The notes under the pieces are model-generated. The model did no database searches, was not told the DNA's origin, and worked only from the letters and a program-made list of their open reading frames with translations. Positions 45,198 through 57,872 of a stretch of 64,000 nt of DNA are shown here, piece after piece. The DNA lies in assembly GCF_918797505.1 (NCBI RefSeq), contig NC_092793.1, forward strand, positions 82,891,912-82,955,911. The letters run 5' to 3'. Each line of letters begins with the position of its first letter. Position 1 is the first letter of the stretch. This DNA is from Bemisia tabaci (lineage: Eukaryota; Arthropoda; Insecta; Hemiptera; Aleyrodidae). The position numbers and the translations under genes were made by a program.

Positions 45198-47344
45198 TAA
45201 GCTTTCACCTAAGAATTTGAAACGACATGTCTTAAAAAATTGAAAATCTTGAGGAAGAATAGGCCAAGAAGGTACGAACACGAGTTGTAAATAGCTTTGA
45301 TCTCGTCGCTTACGAAGCAATGCGCTATTCAGAATGCTTTGATAAGTTGTATCATGGTTTTTATCATGATTTTCCATATACTAAAGGGGATATTATAAAT
45401 CTGAATGAAGAATTAGAAAAGCTTTTAACGTACCTCCGTGTAATGATAACCCGTTTTTAAACTAACTAATGGTAATTATAATAGTGATTAACTCAAGTAG
45501 ATTATGGGTTTTTTCATGAGCGATAAGTTTGAATATATGCGTGGAAAAACGTTAATATCTTGTGAGTTAGAATAAACTTTCAATAATTTTCGTTGCTTTA
45601 AGCATTTCTACGTGAAATTTGAATGAGAAATCATATTTAATAATGCTTTAATTGGCGCCTTGTTCAGTTATTTACTATTTTATTACCTGCTGCGCCTATG
45701 ACGACGACGAATGACCAGGGCCTGACGAGTCGAGCCCACAGGTTCTGTGGATGTTGTAGTGATAGTATTTATTGGATATTGTAAATAGGCAAGCACGTCT
45801 TGGAAACGACACCTCATGCGTTTTCAAACTTCCCCCTCGAGTGGTCCCCCGCTGACGTCATGCGCAGTGGAGGTCTTATTTTCGTTTTCGGAAGGACTGA
45901 CGTAACCTCTTTAGGCCATGACGAATGACGACTCTTCGTAGTTCTCAAGTCCCAAAGACTACGCGGGGGGACGGACGCGAACGGTTCGAACGGAGGGCAG
46001 CGCGGCGTTCTTATCAATTACACAAGTCGTTGTTACGGAAAAAACCACATTGCCGGCCGTGGACGAGGACGAGGGTAACGAGGCCTTTAGTGGCAGTTAA
46101 TAACTGATTGCTCCCTCTTATTCCTCCTTCGTGGGAGGAGAGGTGGGGTTGGCCGCGTCTATTCTCACCGCGGCGCAGCGGCGGGGCGAAGCGAGGCTTC
46201 GGCGGATTCAATTATATTTTTACCGAAAATCGATGAGTTCTCGTCCAGAGCACCGAACCCGACGACATGACCAAGGCCGCCGAAACATGGAAACACCCAG
46301 ACATGCTCCCGCTCCGGTCTCTAGAGCGTTTTCGATGCCGATGCCGCCAAGAATCCGTCGGGCCGGAAAGCCTACAAGACAGAAGACACGGTCTTCCCTT
46401 CCCCCCTCGCGTTCAAGTCTCCACGCATCTCACCCGTCCCGCGTTCGCCGCTGCCACCTTCAGCCTCAGCCGAGACGTAAGGGAACAAACTCTTGCCTGT
46501 AGTGACCACACTGTCAATACCTCAAGTCTCCCCAAAAACTTTCCAACCACGGCACTGGCCGAGTCGTGTAACAGCCGCTTGAATTGGGAAGAAAAACCAT
46601 GAAACTCTCATGAAAACGGGACAAAACGGGGGAACCCCGTGGGATCAGTGTGGCGTTTCGGTGGTGCTAAAGTCCGATTACTTGGGTGAAGGGGTCCCTC
46701 CCTCCCCCCCCCCCCCCCCCCGGATGGAAACGGTCATGGATTTTGGTCACAGAAGTGGGAAAGCGGGGAGATTACTCCACCCTTGAACACTTTCAAACGG
46801 TCTCAAAACATAGCCGAACGGACTCATGAGCAAAATATAAATAGCCGTCAAGGGGAGGGGCGACTGTGGCGATCGCCCAACATAAGATATATTTTTTTAT
46901 AGTAAGTGCTGCAGAAGGGTTGGTAATTTTCCTTTAATATAATTTTCAAGTTTCATGTAACTAGTCAGACTGATATTTGTCACCAAGACACATAAAATTT
47001 AGAAAATTTTCGTCTCGGTGACCTTAAAATGCATTTAAAATTGAGTCAATTTCCAAAAAATTTTGGGAGAAGTTTCTTGGACCACCCTTCGTTCAAACTT
47101 CCACTCCCCGATAGGTATAGTCAGGGTTGGAGATTGGGTACCATTTTCAGCGGGAGCCAGGCCCCCCTTTGAATATAATTTAGCTCCGCCTACATTTTGT
47201 TAGGGGGAGGGGGCACCATAGCCCCGGGCCCCCACCACCTTTCCAAATCCAACGCTGGGTGTATACAGGGTGGGCCAGAAGTTCCAGGACGGTCGGCTAA
47301 CTTTTGAACAGCTGCTCGTAGAAAAATGAAATTTTCACTCTCTG
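45198..47344. other. Intronic stretch with a GC-rich segment (about 45800-46620)
   Basis: The GC-rich part gives overlapping Arg/Pro-rich frames of 60-123 codons in several frames (for example 46131-46502 and 46267-46602). I do not recognise any of them, and overlapping open frames are expected from base composition. A poly-C run lies at 46693-46721. An isolated TACAGGGTGGGCCAGAAG element end is at 47263. Confidence 0.45.
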
Positions 47345-47410
47345 ACGATACTCTGTGGACAAGACAGACATATGTTTCGATAAAGTTTCTCTGATGAAGT
47401 ATTAATTTAA

Positions 47411-47660
47411 CCCTTTGACGGCCGCGTTAGGAATACGGCCGCCGATAGTGGCGCTCTCTGTCAAGGATAAGATAAAGATGTAGTTCATATTTTTGCCGAC
47501 AGAGTGGGAGTGCGCATATGCTGTATGCTTAATTTCATTGAAAAACAAGGGAGCTAGAGCGGGAAATACGAACGCGAGGCGCAGCACGAGAATACTCGGG
47601 CGTGGTCTGTGACGGTGGCTTGCCGCAACCCGAGTATTCTCGGGCGTGGTACTCAAAGGG
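47411..47660. mobile_element. 250-bp piggyBac-like MITE with TTAA duplication
   Basis: CCCTTTGACGGCC on the left and CAAAGGG on the right, flanked by TTAA at 47407-47410 and 47661-47664. CCCTTT ends with TTAA duplications are characteristic of piggyBac. The opposite palindrome arm has the intact site (reversed, AATTTAACGGAGGA at about 49342-49356). Inside are two copies of an ATACTCGGGCGTGG/CGAGTATTCTCGGGCGTGG-type motif near 47590 and 47640. Confidence 0.93.
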
Positions 47661-47797
47661 TTAACGGAGGATTTATTCGAAAAAGAGAGTACCCATTCCG
47701 GCATTTACTCATACTCAGGGGTTTGAGGAAGACCTGCATTAGCCTTATAATACGTTAGACAATCCTGTAACTCTCAAGTCTAGTGTTACAGAACATA

Positions 47798-49217
47798 TAC
47801 AGGGTGGGCAATAAGAAGTATTACGGGACAGCCGGCTAACTTTTGAACGGCTGCTCGTAGAAAAATGAAATTTTGAGAATGTTTCTAGGTCATTGTAAGC
47901 TACATTCTTGCGTATGCATTTCGGGGGTCCGCGCAGGCGCCCGGGGGTGGACTCCCGAAATGCATATGGAAGAATGTAGCTTACAATGACGTAGAAACAT
48001 TCTCAAAGGACTATGTGCAAAAGGGGCCATTTGGGGATCGGGGCGGATACCTTTGAGACTTGCCCTATTCATTCACCTAACAATGCCCCATCTTTTCCCA
48101 AAGTTTCAAGCCTCCCAAAAATTTTGGGGAGAAGCGGCGAGGAGTCAAAGTTAAAAACCGGCCAAATTTTCGCGACTTTATTGCTCGAAAACCAAGAAGT
48201 TTTGAAAAACGCGGTTTAAACGAGCGTATTCAGCGTGACGAGAGCTTTCAGAAAATGTATAACATCATAGAGTTTTGTCAACTTCAGCTCGAGTTATCGC
48301 CTCCGAAGTGCCGGAACGCTCAAAAATGACCCCTTATTTTTTCACGTTCGGGCCGATTTAAAAGAAAGCCATTTTTTAATTTTGATGAAAAACTCATATG
48401 TTGTTCCTGACTTTCTGTATCCCCTCTAGCTCTTTACCGCATGCGGGGGAAATGTTTTGGTCGCGAGTTATAAGAGCGGAAAGGAGCGAATGTCGGGAAA
48501 ATCGGCTATTTTAAACTGCGCGCGGCGACGGATCAGGAGACATGTGGCAACTATGCGAGGTCGGCAGAAGAGTTTGATTCGCCGAACTGAGTGGGAGGGG
48601 ACGTTTTCCTTCCGATCAACGCTTCGCGCGCAGTTTAAAATAGCCGATTTTCCCGACCTCTACTCCTTTCCGCTCTTATAACTCGCGACCAAAACATTTC
48701 CCCAGCATGCGGTAAAGAGCTAGAGGGGCTACAGCGAGTCAGGAACAACATATCAGTTTTTCATCAAAATAAAAAAATGGCCTTTTTTTTAAATCGGCCC
48801 GAACGTGAAAAAATAAGGGGTCTTTTTTGAGTGTTCCAGCGCTTCGGAGGCGATAACTCAAGCTGAAGTTGACAAAACCCTATGATGTTATACATTTTCT
48901 GAAAGCTCTCGTCACGCTGAACACGCTCGTTTAAACCGCGTTTTTCAAAACTTCTTGGTTTTCGAGCAATAAAGTCGCGAAAATTTTGCCGGTTTTTAAC
49001 TTTGACTCCTAGCCGCTTCTCCCCAAAATTTTTGGGAGGCTTGAAACTTTGGGAAAAGATGGGGCATTGTTAGGTGAATGAATAGGGCAAGTCTCAAAGG
49101 TATCCGCCCCGATCCCCAAATGGCCCGTTTTGCACGTAGTCCTTTCATTTTTCTCTACGAGCAGCCGTTCAAAAGTTAGCCGGCCGTCCCGTAATACTTC
49201 TTATTGCCCACCCTGTA
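47798..49217. mobile_element. 1.42-kb foldback of the TACAGGGTGGGC type
   Basis: TACAGGGTGGGCAATAAGAA and its complement. The arms of about 0.7 kb contain AACTTTTGAACGGCTGCTCG near the ends and ACTCGCGACCAAAACATTTC near the centre. No gene. The 47263 end fragment has similar first 70 bases. Confidence 0.88.
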
Positions 49218-49410
49218 TATGTTCTGTAACACTGGACTTGAGAGTTATAGGGTTGTCTAACATATTATAAGGCTAATGCAGGTCTTCCTCAAACCCCTGA
49301 GTGTAAGTAAATGCTGGAATAGGTATTTTCTTTTTGAAATAAATCCTCCGTTAAATTGATACTTGACCAGAGAAACTTTATCGAAACATATGTCTGTCTT
49401 GTCCATATAG

Positions 49411-50867
49411 TACGTAGCGTCGTGATGTGAGTGGGAGAACTGGAACAACTTAAAAGCATTCTTCTGGTCCCGAATTCCGTGACTCCTGTGTCACGCCAGG
49501 TCACTTTTTCGATACATAATCGATTGTTTGCGGTGTACGGCCGACGGCCGCCCAATGTAAACAAAGAGGATAGGATTCACCGGGCTCGGGCGCACACCGG
49601 GCTCGGAACTCGTCGTCCAGGACATGGTCCCAGCTCTCCCATTCATATTACGACTCTATGTACTCTATGGTCTTATCAAGAGAATGTCGTATCCTTAAAC
49701 CGAGATGGCAACAAGGTGTCCTTAGTTCCCGAAAATGAAAAGACCTGGGGTCAAGGCCGAAGTAGGACTGGGGAAGGTTGCGTCAAGGAGTGAATGCTCG
49801 TAGAAGTTTTTCCTCCTTTTTTCATGGTAGCATCGAGCACTTGTAGCTTGTAGTGGGCGTTCACTGAACCATAAAAAATAATTTGAGACGTCTGATGAGA
49901 CGCGCCGCCTTTCTCAGCCGCTCGGCAGTTCGACTGTCTTCTGGTGCAATGGTGCATCCGCCCAAACGAATTCACTCCTTTGATACCTAACTCCCGTATC
50001 CAATCTTCAAATTTTCTCTCTTAGTTTTTATTTTTGGTAATATTTTGTTGGAAATTAGCTATCCTTTTCACATATGCCATATTAAATTCACCTGAGCGAC
50101 AAGCTATTACTACTAGGGATCATCGCTTTTTATTAGATTTTACGGACGTTTGAACGCGGAGGTTTTTCTCCATCTTTGACAATCAAGGCCGACTGGAGGA
50201 CAGGATGAGCTAGACGGTTGATTTCGGTGAGCATACCAAAATGTTGGCCTAAGGCTCGTATTCATTGTCGTTCTTACAATAGATCCATTTGGAGGCCCCA
50301 TTTGGTTTACACTTGTGCTCAAGGGGAGGTTAAAAGAAGACCTCAAAATGTAAAGGAAAATTTTTGCCAACCTCGAATACGATTCAGCAGTATAACTTAG
50401 AAAATGGATCCTTGCAAGGGATTACAATGACTTGCCACTTCAAAAAATCCAAATTACGGAAGAAAAAAGTCTGATTTTAATAAACTTCAAGGACGGTGCG
50501 GCGACCTTCTTACCTTTAAATTTACAAAACTACAATATCTTTTCTTTCGTATTTTGTATTTTTTGAAGTGGCGAGTCATTCTAATCTCATTCCGGCAAAA
50601 ATTGTTCTTTTTATGAAGTCATTTTGAGAGTTTTCTGAAACCTCCCTTCATGTAAATGTAAAACCAAAAGGGGTCTCCCAAGGTACGAGGCATCAAGAAA
50701 ACTATTCTAATACGACACTGCCATGGATGCCTCGATCCCTGCCAGAACCTCAAAGGTGGAGGAAACTGTCTTCGACGAGATCCGTGGATCTGAGATCCAC
50801 TTACACAAGCGCATGTTCTTCAACAAGTAGTTGGATTCGCCTTCCTTTCGCTTGCTGTACAAGACTC
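49411..50867. other. Intronic stretch with a small inverted repeat, no gene
   Basis: A short inverted pair (about 49395-49445 with about 49630-49690) and the MITE at 50426-50580 are the only structures seen. Open frames of 60-120 codons at 49431-49793 and elsewhere are unrecognised. Confidence 0.4.
50426..50580. mobile_element. 155-bp MITE-like inverted repeat
   Basis: AATGACTTGCCACTTCAAAA and a reversed AATGACTCGCCACTTCAAAA, about 30 bp per arm, with an AT-rich interior. Confidence 0.65.
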
Positions 50868-52337
50868 ATAATTGGACGTATTTCTATCAAACAGAACTAT
50901 GTGCAGGTGGGAAAGATGGAGTGTGCTCGTTAATGCTCGGGCCATAAGAATGATTAGGAAACACAAAGCGCCAGTGACAAATCTGCCGCTCCAGTTGCCG
51001 GGCTTCCTCTTTAACTCATGAGCCCTGTCCACAATGCTCTTGACACATGCCCACGGCTCATGGAGTGTGCACATAGTTCCGTTGGACAGAATGTAAAATC
51101 CCGTTTTTCTAATTCAGCAAACGGAACTGTGTGCCGACTGAATACAAAACTCATGAGCCGTGGGCATAAGTTAAGAGCGTTGTGGACGGGGCTCATGAGT
51201 TAAAGAGGAAGCCCGGCAACTGGAGCGGCAGATTCGTCACTGGCGCTTTATACATAGGCTGTCCCAAAAAGAAGTGGACTGATGCTGTAATTTCCGAACT
51301 GATCATTGCAGCGATCTTTTCTTGGTCGCGTTTTAAAGATCAACTCAATACCTATCGATTAAGACCAAGATCATCAAAATCGGTCAAAAATTGACCGAGT
51401 TATGACGTTTTCCGTGAGAGGAGTAAAAATTCAGCCTACCGTTTTTTGAAGAAAAAATCATACCGAGAGTTACGCGTGTCAAGCTTCATCTCCACTGTAA
51501 CTTCTCTCCTGTAATGTTTTCCTTCATCAGTGATACAGTGTCTAGTCGGTGTCCGACTCATGCCGTAACCATAGCGACCAGGGAGGACCGGGGAGACTCG
51601 CGCAGAATTCGGCGACAACTTCGCCCGCCAGCGACAGTTTTCGAGTGCGCGCGCTCAGTACAGTGGCAATTTGTTCGTGCCGTTTTCATTCGTTTTTTCG
51701 GGATTATGGAAAAGGACAGTGAAATTGTCTGTTCTTTCACAATTTCACTGTGCTTTTCCATAATCCCGAAAAAACGAATGAAAACGGCACGAACAAATTG
51801 CCACTGTACTGAGCGCGCGCACTCGAAAACTGTCGCTGGCGGGCGAAGTTGTCGCCGAATTCTGCGCGAGTCTCCCCGGTCCTCCCTGGTCGCTATGGTT
51901 ACGGCATGAGTCGGACACCGACTAGACACTGTTACCGACAGGTTTTTAGTCATATTGTATCACTGATGAAGGAAAACATTACAGGAGAGAAGTTACAGTG
52001 GAGATGAAGCTTGACACGCGTAACTCTCGGTATGATTTTTTCTTCAAAAAACGGTAGGCTGAATTTTTACTCCTCTCACGGAAAACGTCATAACTCGGTC
52101 AATTTTTGACCGATTTTGATGATCTTGGTCTTAATCGATAGGTATTGAGTTGATCTTTAAAACGCGACCAAGAAAAGATCGCTGCGATGATCAGTTCGGA
52201 AATTACAGCATCAGTCCACTTCTTTTTGGGACAGCCTATGTATTTCCTAATCACTCTTATGGCCCGAGCACTAACGAGCACACCCCATCTTTTCCACCGG
52301 CACATAGTTCTGTTTGACTGAAATACGTCCAATTATT
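50868..52337. repeat. 1.47-kb palindrome with a nested MITE on one side
   Basis: An inner foldback runs from about 51254 (ATAGGCTGTCCCAAAAAG) to 52239. Outside it the inversion continues: 50871-50962 pairs with 52240-52334 (GGCCATAAGA...GATTAGGAAA). The left junction is split by a 288-bp element at 50963-51250 that the right side lacks. The centre is near 51730 (AAAGGACAGTGAAATTGT and its complement). Two 131-codon frames here are mirror images of each other, an artefact of the palindrome. Confidence 0.85.
50963..51250. mobile_element. 288-bp foldback MITE inside the palindrome
   Basis: ACAAAGCGCCAGTGACAAAT and its near complement. The arms of about 70 bp continue into a CTCATGAGCC(C/G)(T/C)G motif used twice. 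The opposite palindrome arm is uninterrupted at AGGAAATACATAGGC (reversed, about 52233-52248). Confidence 0.82.
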
Positions 52338-53183
52338 CCAAGCGTTAATGGTATCATCGGAGACTTTAACGCGGGGTGAAGAACAAATGCGGCTTCCGCA
52401 GTTTCATATTGCGAATGAATTTATCGTCAAATACATCCTTCTCTACAGAAATAAATTCCAGCGGCAAAAAAGAAAGAAGAAGGCAAACGAATAATAATTG
52501 TGTGGGTCTTCAAATCTACTTACTTATGGTTGCGCCAATATCGGTCTTTCTCCCGGAAAACGCATTCATGACACCAGACCTCAACTGGTTAAAACCGGTG
52601 AGGGGTCTCCCCTGTGCCCCATCAGAGAAGCCTTTTGGGGGTGACGGGCCCCTCAAATCCGGATTTCTCGGGGTCGCTTGCGTATGAAAATATCTTTTTC
52701 CGAGCCTCTACCTACGTGAATTTAGCAAACTTCCATTTTTTCATGGGGGCTGAGTCCCCCACCTGTAAGGGTCAGTATTTCGGACAGGGTTGGTTCAATT
52801 TTGGATTTCTTGATGGCAACTTGGGTTAAAATTTTCCATTCTTTCCGATTCCGATGAAATATATGTAGTTTCAGAATTTTGACGCGAATCCCGACTTTTG
52901 AAGCACAGGGGCCCCCCTATCACGCCTGAAGAGAAGCCGAGGGCTGCGGGACCATGAAATTCAGATTATTTGGGGTCGATTCTGTGTTTGTCACTGCGGT
53001 CCTGGACTTCGTCCGACCTAAAATAACCGAGGAAAAGGCCCAGTACGGTAGGTCTGGGCCGATCCTGTACAATGTGCATACGTTAAACTGAAGGGAGTTC
53101 AATGAAGTACAACCGTCAGGGCCTAGAAACCAAGGATTCTGACAAATATTGTGCATTGAATCTCGATCCTTTTTTTCTTCCAG
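52338..53183. other. Intronic stretch, includes a dispersed repeat
   Basis: About 52940-53075 matches about 14395-14512 in the same orientation (GGGACC/GGGGCC then ATGAAATTC, TTGGGGTC, AAAATAACCGAG-like words). It then runs into the polypyrimidine tract and AG of the next exon. Confidence 0.5.
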
Positions 53184-53378
53184 AATCGAAGGAGGTAGGA
53201 AGTGAGGAAGTTAGAAAAGACTACTGTCCGATCAACGGGAAATTTACATTCATCTATAACATCAATGATGGATCCGAGAACAATACGGAGTGCATGATTG
53301 CCGTTTCTGAGCTGGACAACTGTCCCAATGGATCCGAACTCAATCTCCGCTTCCGGAAGTGCTCTTTCGATAATCATG
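53184..53378 (+). CDS. Secreted cysteine-rich insect protein, third visible exon
   Basis: Encodes YCPINGKFTFIYNINDGSEN, then ECMIAVSELDNCPNGSEL and LRFRKC. The order CP--G-FTF-Y, EC---VSELD-CP, L-LRF--C is the DUF7043-type domain of the same insect protein family. The acceptor is TTTTTTCTTCCAG before 53184 and the donor is CATG|GTAAAA. It starts with AA, completing the A left by the exon ending at 43210 (Lys), and ends with G. The frame has four cysteines in the expected order. A run of about 7-8 residues (NDGSENN) between Y and EC is longer than I would expect. No other reading of this stretch shows domain sense. Confidence 0.85.
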
Positions 53379-53592
53379 GTAAAATTATTTCTATTCTATT
53401 AAGTATCATTATCTTTATTTTAATTTTTATATATTACGTCCTTTACGCAGTGGAGGGTTCTTTAAAGAATCCGAGATCGATTGTAACCCCTTGTTAAACC
53501 CCACGAATTTTTAATTATTGTAAATGTTTTCAAATGCTCCATCGAATTTCTTTAATTTTCTCCGATGGTAGGCAACTTAAAATCAAAACCCT
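53379..53592. other. Intron start
   Basis: GTAAAATT followed by AT-rich sequence. Nothing else seen before the foldback at 53593. Confidence 0.5.
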
Positions 53593-54181
53593 AAAAGGAG
53601 GGGTATCGATAAGGGCCTTTTTTGCCCCCCCCCCCCTCCCTAGAATCTGGAAGTTTATGCGGGTTTTCCAAGTTTACTCAGAGTAGTTTACGGATATAAT
53701 CAAGATTTGGTCCATAGGCTACTGGATACGTGTTAAACGGTTGCCTGAACATACGTCTGCAGGCGCATTTTTGGTTTCTATACTACTTTGTGGCTGTTTA
53801 GACACCGAGCGCATCGTCTAACTAAAATGAGCTTTTAATATGTTATCAAGGAGGCTTTAGGACACATTTTAAACTTGGTTCGGTTTTAGTTAGATGATGC
53901 GCTTATAGGTGAATTTTTTTTTTTCAAATGTCGAATGTAATAGATGTAATAGAAAAACACGCATTTTCGATAAAATACGCCTGCAGACGTATGTTCAGGC
54001 AACCGTTTAACACGTATCCAGTGGCCTATGGTGATTCCACATCATGATTATTTGCGTAAACTACATTGAGTCAACTTGGAAAACCCGCATAAATTTCCAG
54101 ATTCTAGGGGGAGCCAAAAAAGGTCCTCGGGGGGGGGGGGGGGGGGGCGGCAAAAAGGCCCCTATCGATACCCCTCCTTTT
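53593..54181. mobile_element. 589-bp foldback element
   Basis: AAAAGGAGGGGTATCGATA and its complement. The arms run through poly-C/G blocks, TTTATGCGGGTTTTCCAA and CGTTTAAC, and meet near 53880. No gene. Confidence 0.82.
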
Positions 54182-54230
54182 GAGCGCTGTATTGACAAGT
54201 GACCACCCTAGTAACAAGGCGGATAAAGAA

Positions 54231-55254
54231 TAGAGTCCCTTTATACCCAGAGTTAAGACCACTCAATTCTGGTTGGCCATCGTTTCACAAAAGTGTGCAC
54301 CCAAACGAACGATGTAACGGGATAAGGAATCCTGCGATGTCTGTCATCCAAAAACTCCAACATCCTTACAACTGATCAAATCCTGACCAAAGAAATTGCA
54401 ATAAAAAAAATGAGATTGATTTGTGAATAATTTCTTAATCTATTTTCCTTATGGTGCGATGAAAATAACAATGTGCTCTTGATAAATCACAATTAGGTTA
54501 TGTTTTCATTATTTTTCTTCACATTCGAGCCAACGCAAAGACATAAAGACGGAGCGCTAAAAGCAAAAAATGAAGCTTCTTTTCAATCACCTCTACTATT
54601 GGCTATAGGATTGGCGGCGAAATTGGGACAAGTTTGAAATTCAAATATAGGGCGGGAACTAAATAAAATTGCGGAAACAAAGTATTTTAGGTTGATTTTT
54701 TCCCAAATTCACTTACACACTCATATTTGTATAACTTTAGGTTAGTTTTGGTCCGTCGTCGACCGATTAATTTCATTTGGGAGTAACTGTCATCTACGAC
54801 CGTAACGGCCTGTTTGAACCGGCAGAACCACCATGAGCAGAAGAAAAACTAACTTTATCTGATATTACTGCCTGTTACCGAGCAAAAGTAGGTGTATTAT
54901 AATAGGACGCAGTCCCAACTTTCTTAAAATATTCGCTTTAGGCATTTAAAATACGTTTCGAAGAAGAAATGTGGAAAAATCAAGAGGACAAGTTCAAATC
55001 AAATTTCCGTTTGCCGCCATGGATTCCCGCGCTCATTTACACACTCACACAAGCACCCAGCGCCAAACCAGGCTTCACTTTTTCCCCGTGCTTTTAGATA
55101 CGAGCACTCCGTCTTTATGTCTTAGAGCCACCGCCGTCTTGGTGCACACTTTTGTAACACTATAAGCGAGAACCAATCAGAATTGGATTTTTTAAGCCAT
55201 TTTAAGCCCAACCAGAATTGAGTTGTCTGAACTCCGGGTACACAGGGACTCTAA
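54231..55254. mobile_element. 1.02-kb hAT-like element related to the 25929 MITE
   Basis: TAGAGTCCCTTTATACCCAG on the left and a reversed TAGAGTCCCTGTGTACCCGG on the right. The flanks ATAAAGAA and ATAAAACA match at six of eight positions. It shares internal segments, reversed, with 25929-26380 (AATCACAATTAGGTTAT). No transposase. Confidence 0.78.
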
Positions 55255-57872
55255 TAAAACATGGTGGTCGCATGCCGATTTTGGCTGCCATCTAGAAGAT
55301 TTGTGACGTCAGGAGGGTACGAGTTTTGCCGTGCAATCCGAGGCCAAACCGTAGCGCGCGGCAGATTGGGCTGACCCACTCGATCGGCCCATGAACCTGA
55401 TGTCCCCGATGCCCCAATAACGCTGTAGTTATGAGGTAACTCCCAGTGACTTTTCTGAGCATGTGCGTTACATGCCATTTTTTGAATTTTTAATCATGGA
55501 CCGAAAAATAGTGACAAATACAAATTTGCACAATTTAGTGTTGTCAGATAAGCCCGCAAATGCAAGGATAGGCATGCAAGCAGCAGACAAATCCTGTCCT
55601 AGTCGGCTAAACTGAGAGGCCAGCGGGATTTACACTTTTTTCAAGTTTAAAATTCCGAGTTGAGCTCGATTTTTCTGACACCCCAGTTCTGGGGTTCTTT
55701 TAACGTCGGAGGGAGACCGCCGCCCTCCCACTTTAGACGCGTCAGCGTCATCACTGATCAAATTCATCATGGGCTGGTACGTGCCTAGCACTGTCAAGAT
55801 GCCCTCCTATTAATGCCTCTAGTATTCGAATTGTTGAAGGAAGCCATAAGACTATCCCCCACCGTCTTTTCGCGTAAGGGATTTTTCAGCCACTGAAAAA
55901 AAACTACGACCGTGGAAGCCGTATTTACTGGCTATATAGACATACTGTCTGCGTTCGGGGCTCAGAGGCCGAAAGTTCCGGGTGTAGCACCCGGAGCAGT
56001 CGAAGCAAGCTTCAGCTCGCGGAACCTTTGGCCTCAGAGCCCGGAACGGACGGTATGTCTATGTACAGCCCGTAACTTTGTTCTCAGTGCCTGCACACGT
56101 TTTCACCCGAGATTTTTTAACCCGCGGATATTTACCCACATATCATTTATTCGTGATTTCAAACTAATTGCAGTAGACGCACAAGTCGTAAAGACAGTAA
56201 GTTGGAATTATTATTATTTTTTTTTTTTTTTTTTTTTTCATCCACAAATATTCCAACTGGCCGTATTCGTGATTTGTTACGTATATAAGCATTTTAATCA
56301 AATAAATTTGGCTTTTAAAATTTCAATAACATTTTCATCAAGTAAGTGTGATTAAAATTGATATTACACCCACATGGCTCAAAGAGAAATGCAAAATCCG
56401 CACACTGTCAAGAATTTTAACATCCCTTGACCTTCCATCTTGCCAGTATAACTGTTTAATTATAGGTGGTAAAATGGTGCTGGATTCACTTCATATTGCA
56501 GGGAAAACAAAGCCAAATAGTTCTAAAATTTCAATTAGAGTCAAAAATGTTGAGCTCTAATGAGCACCAGGGCAATAATTAGAAATAGGGAATATTTTTA
56601 TTCCTGATCTTTTATTAGCATATAACCATGTTTTACTCCCATATTTTTGGCCTAAATATGAAGAAAATTCTTTTCCTTAAAAGTGACATCAAAAAATTGT
56701 TTAATATTCATCAGTTTTTGTAATTTTTTACCCTTTTAATGGTATTAAACTCATGACCGACCCGCATCCTGACACTTTGGTTCCACTGCACTATGGTTTT
56801 TACTGTTACAAGTCAAAGAGTAAAACGTTATTCGAGAACTTACACATCATTAAATAATTACAAACGTTTCTGCATTGTAAATAAAAAAAAAGAATTCAAA
56901 AAATCCGCAGTATGACTGGTTCATAAGCAGATAAGAGCAGTCAAAAAAGTTTACTCGCCATCGTCACAGCTAGACTCGAGAGATGAATGCTCATACCAAA
57001 AAGCGTGTAAGTAGCGCAACCGGTATGCGGTCGGCGTCGGTGATGCCCAGGGATGCCCTAAAGTGGGGCGAAGTATTTATCTTTATCAGATTGAAGTTTT
57101 TGGTGAATCGCGATGACACCAGTTGGCAAGTAATAATTCTGTTCAATTGGGAGCTCACAACCATCATGCTCGTTATTTTTATTTTGAAATGTTTTTCATT
57201 GAAATCATGTACGCCATTTGTTAAAGGGTATGATCCAAGCTAAAAATCTGGTGCTCATTTGTTAGTTTTCAAAGATGGCGGCTTGTGCTGCGTTTTTGTT
57301 TCAAAACTCACGACCGTCACACGCTTACAACCGCCATAAATAGCTGAAATTTGAATAGGGAAAACTGTGTAAAATTAAAAAAAAAAAAATCCGAAAACAT
57401 TGGGACCATACTTATGGTTTATAAATCCCAGAAATCGTCCAGAATGAGGAAAACATAACTTCCGAGGGAAGTGATGAACTTTATTTTCTTAATATTCTCA
57501 CTCCGAAATGTCCCCTATTTTGAATTTTCGTCCATCAGTACAAGACTGAGGGGGGAGAGTGTTCAGCTCAGGCAGCCTACTCATTAGAGCTCAAAATTGA
57601 TTACTATAATTGAAATTTTTGAACTTTTTGGGTTGGTTTTCCCTGCACAATGTCGTGGACCCAGAACCGTTTTACCACCTTGGTACATACAGCTCGGGCC
57701 TTTTCTTAGTGTTTTTCCTCGTTTAATTATACAGACAGGAGATTGACAAGAGTGTTAAGGGATTTAAGTACAAGCTCGACAAAATAAAAAGGAAATTATC
57801 TTATCTCAGCAGTAAGTGCTTAATTTCTACAAAATGCATGCTCTTGTCATCCTTTGAATTGTGAAATTTTAG
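55255..57872. other. Intronic stretch, no gene recognised
   Basis: Contains the palindrome at 55934-56066, a poly-T at 56217-56239 and several 60-90-codon frames without family resemblance. A possible small exon at 57745-57810 (after TTATACAG) does not fit the phase of its neighbours. Confidence 0.45.
55934..56066. repeat. 133-bp imperfect palindrome
   Basis: TATAGACATACTGTCTGCGT pairs with the reversed ACGGACGGTATGTCTATGTA, and GGCTCAGAGGCC pairs with GGCCTCAGAGCC. Confidence 0.7.

Larger units (their letters stand above)
47345..49410. repeat. 2.07-kb palindrome with a MITE in one arm
   Basis: Left 47345-47800 pairs with right 49215-49410, except for the 250-bp MITE at 47411-47660 present only on the left. 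Inside lies a TACAGGGTGGGC-ended foldback (47798-49217). The inversion continues beyond that element's ends on both sides (ACAGAACATA and TATGTTCTGT), so the palindrome is larger than the element. Confidence 0.85.

Noticed and set aside
45925..46602. Arg/Pro-rich overlapping frames
   Set aside because: Three frames are open at once in a GC-rich segment. There is no motif, splice site pair or family match.
51514..51953. Two 131-codon frames on opposite strands with almost the same protein
   Set aside because: They are mirror images produced by the palindrome centre near 51730 and show no family resemblance.
57745..57811. Candidate small exon after TTATACAG and before a possible donor
   Set aside because: The exons at 53184-53378 and 57873-57982 already join in perfect phase and family order. 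Including this segment adds no domain sense.
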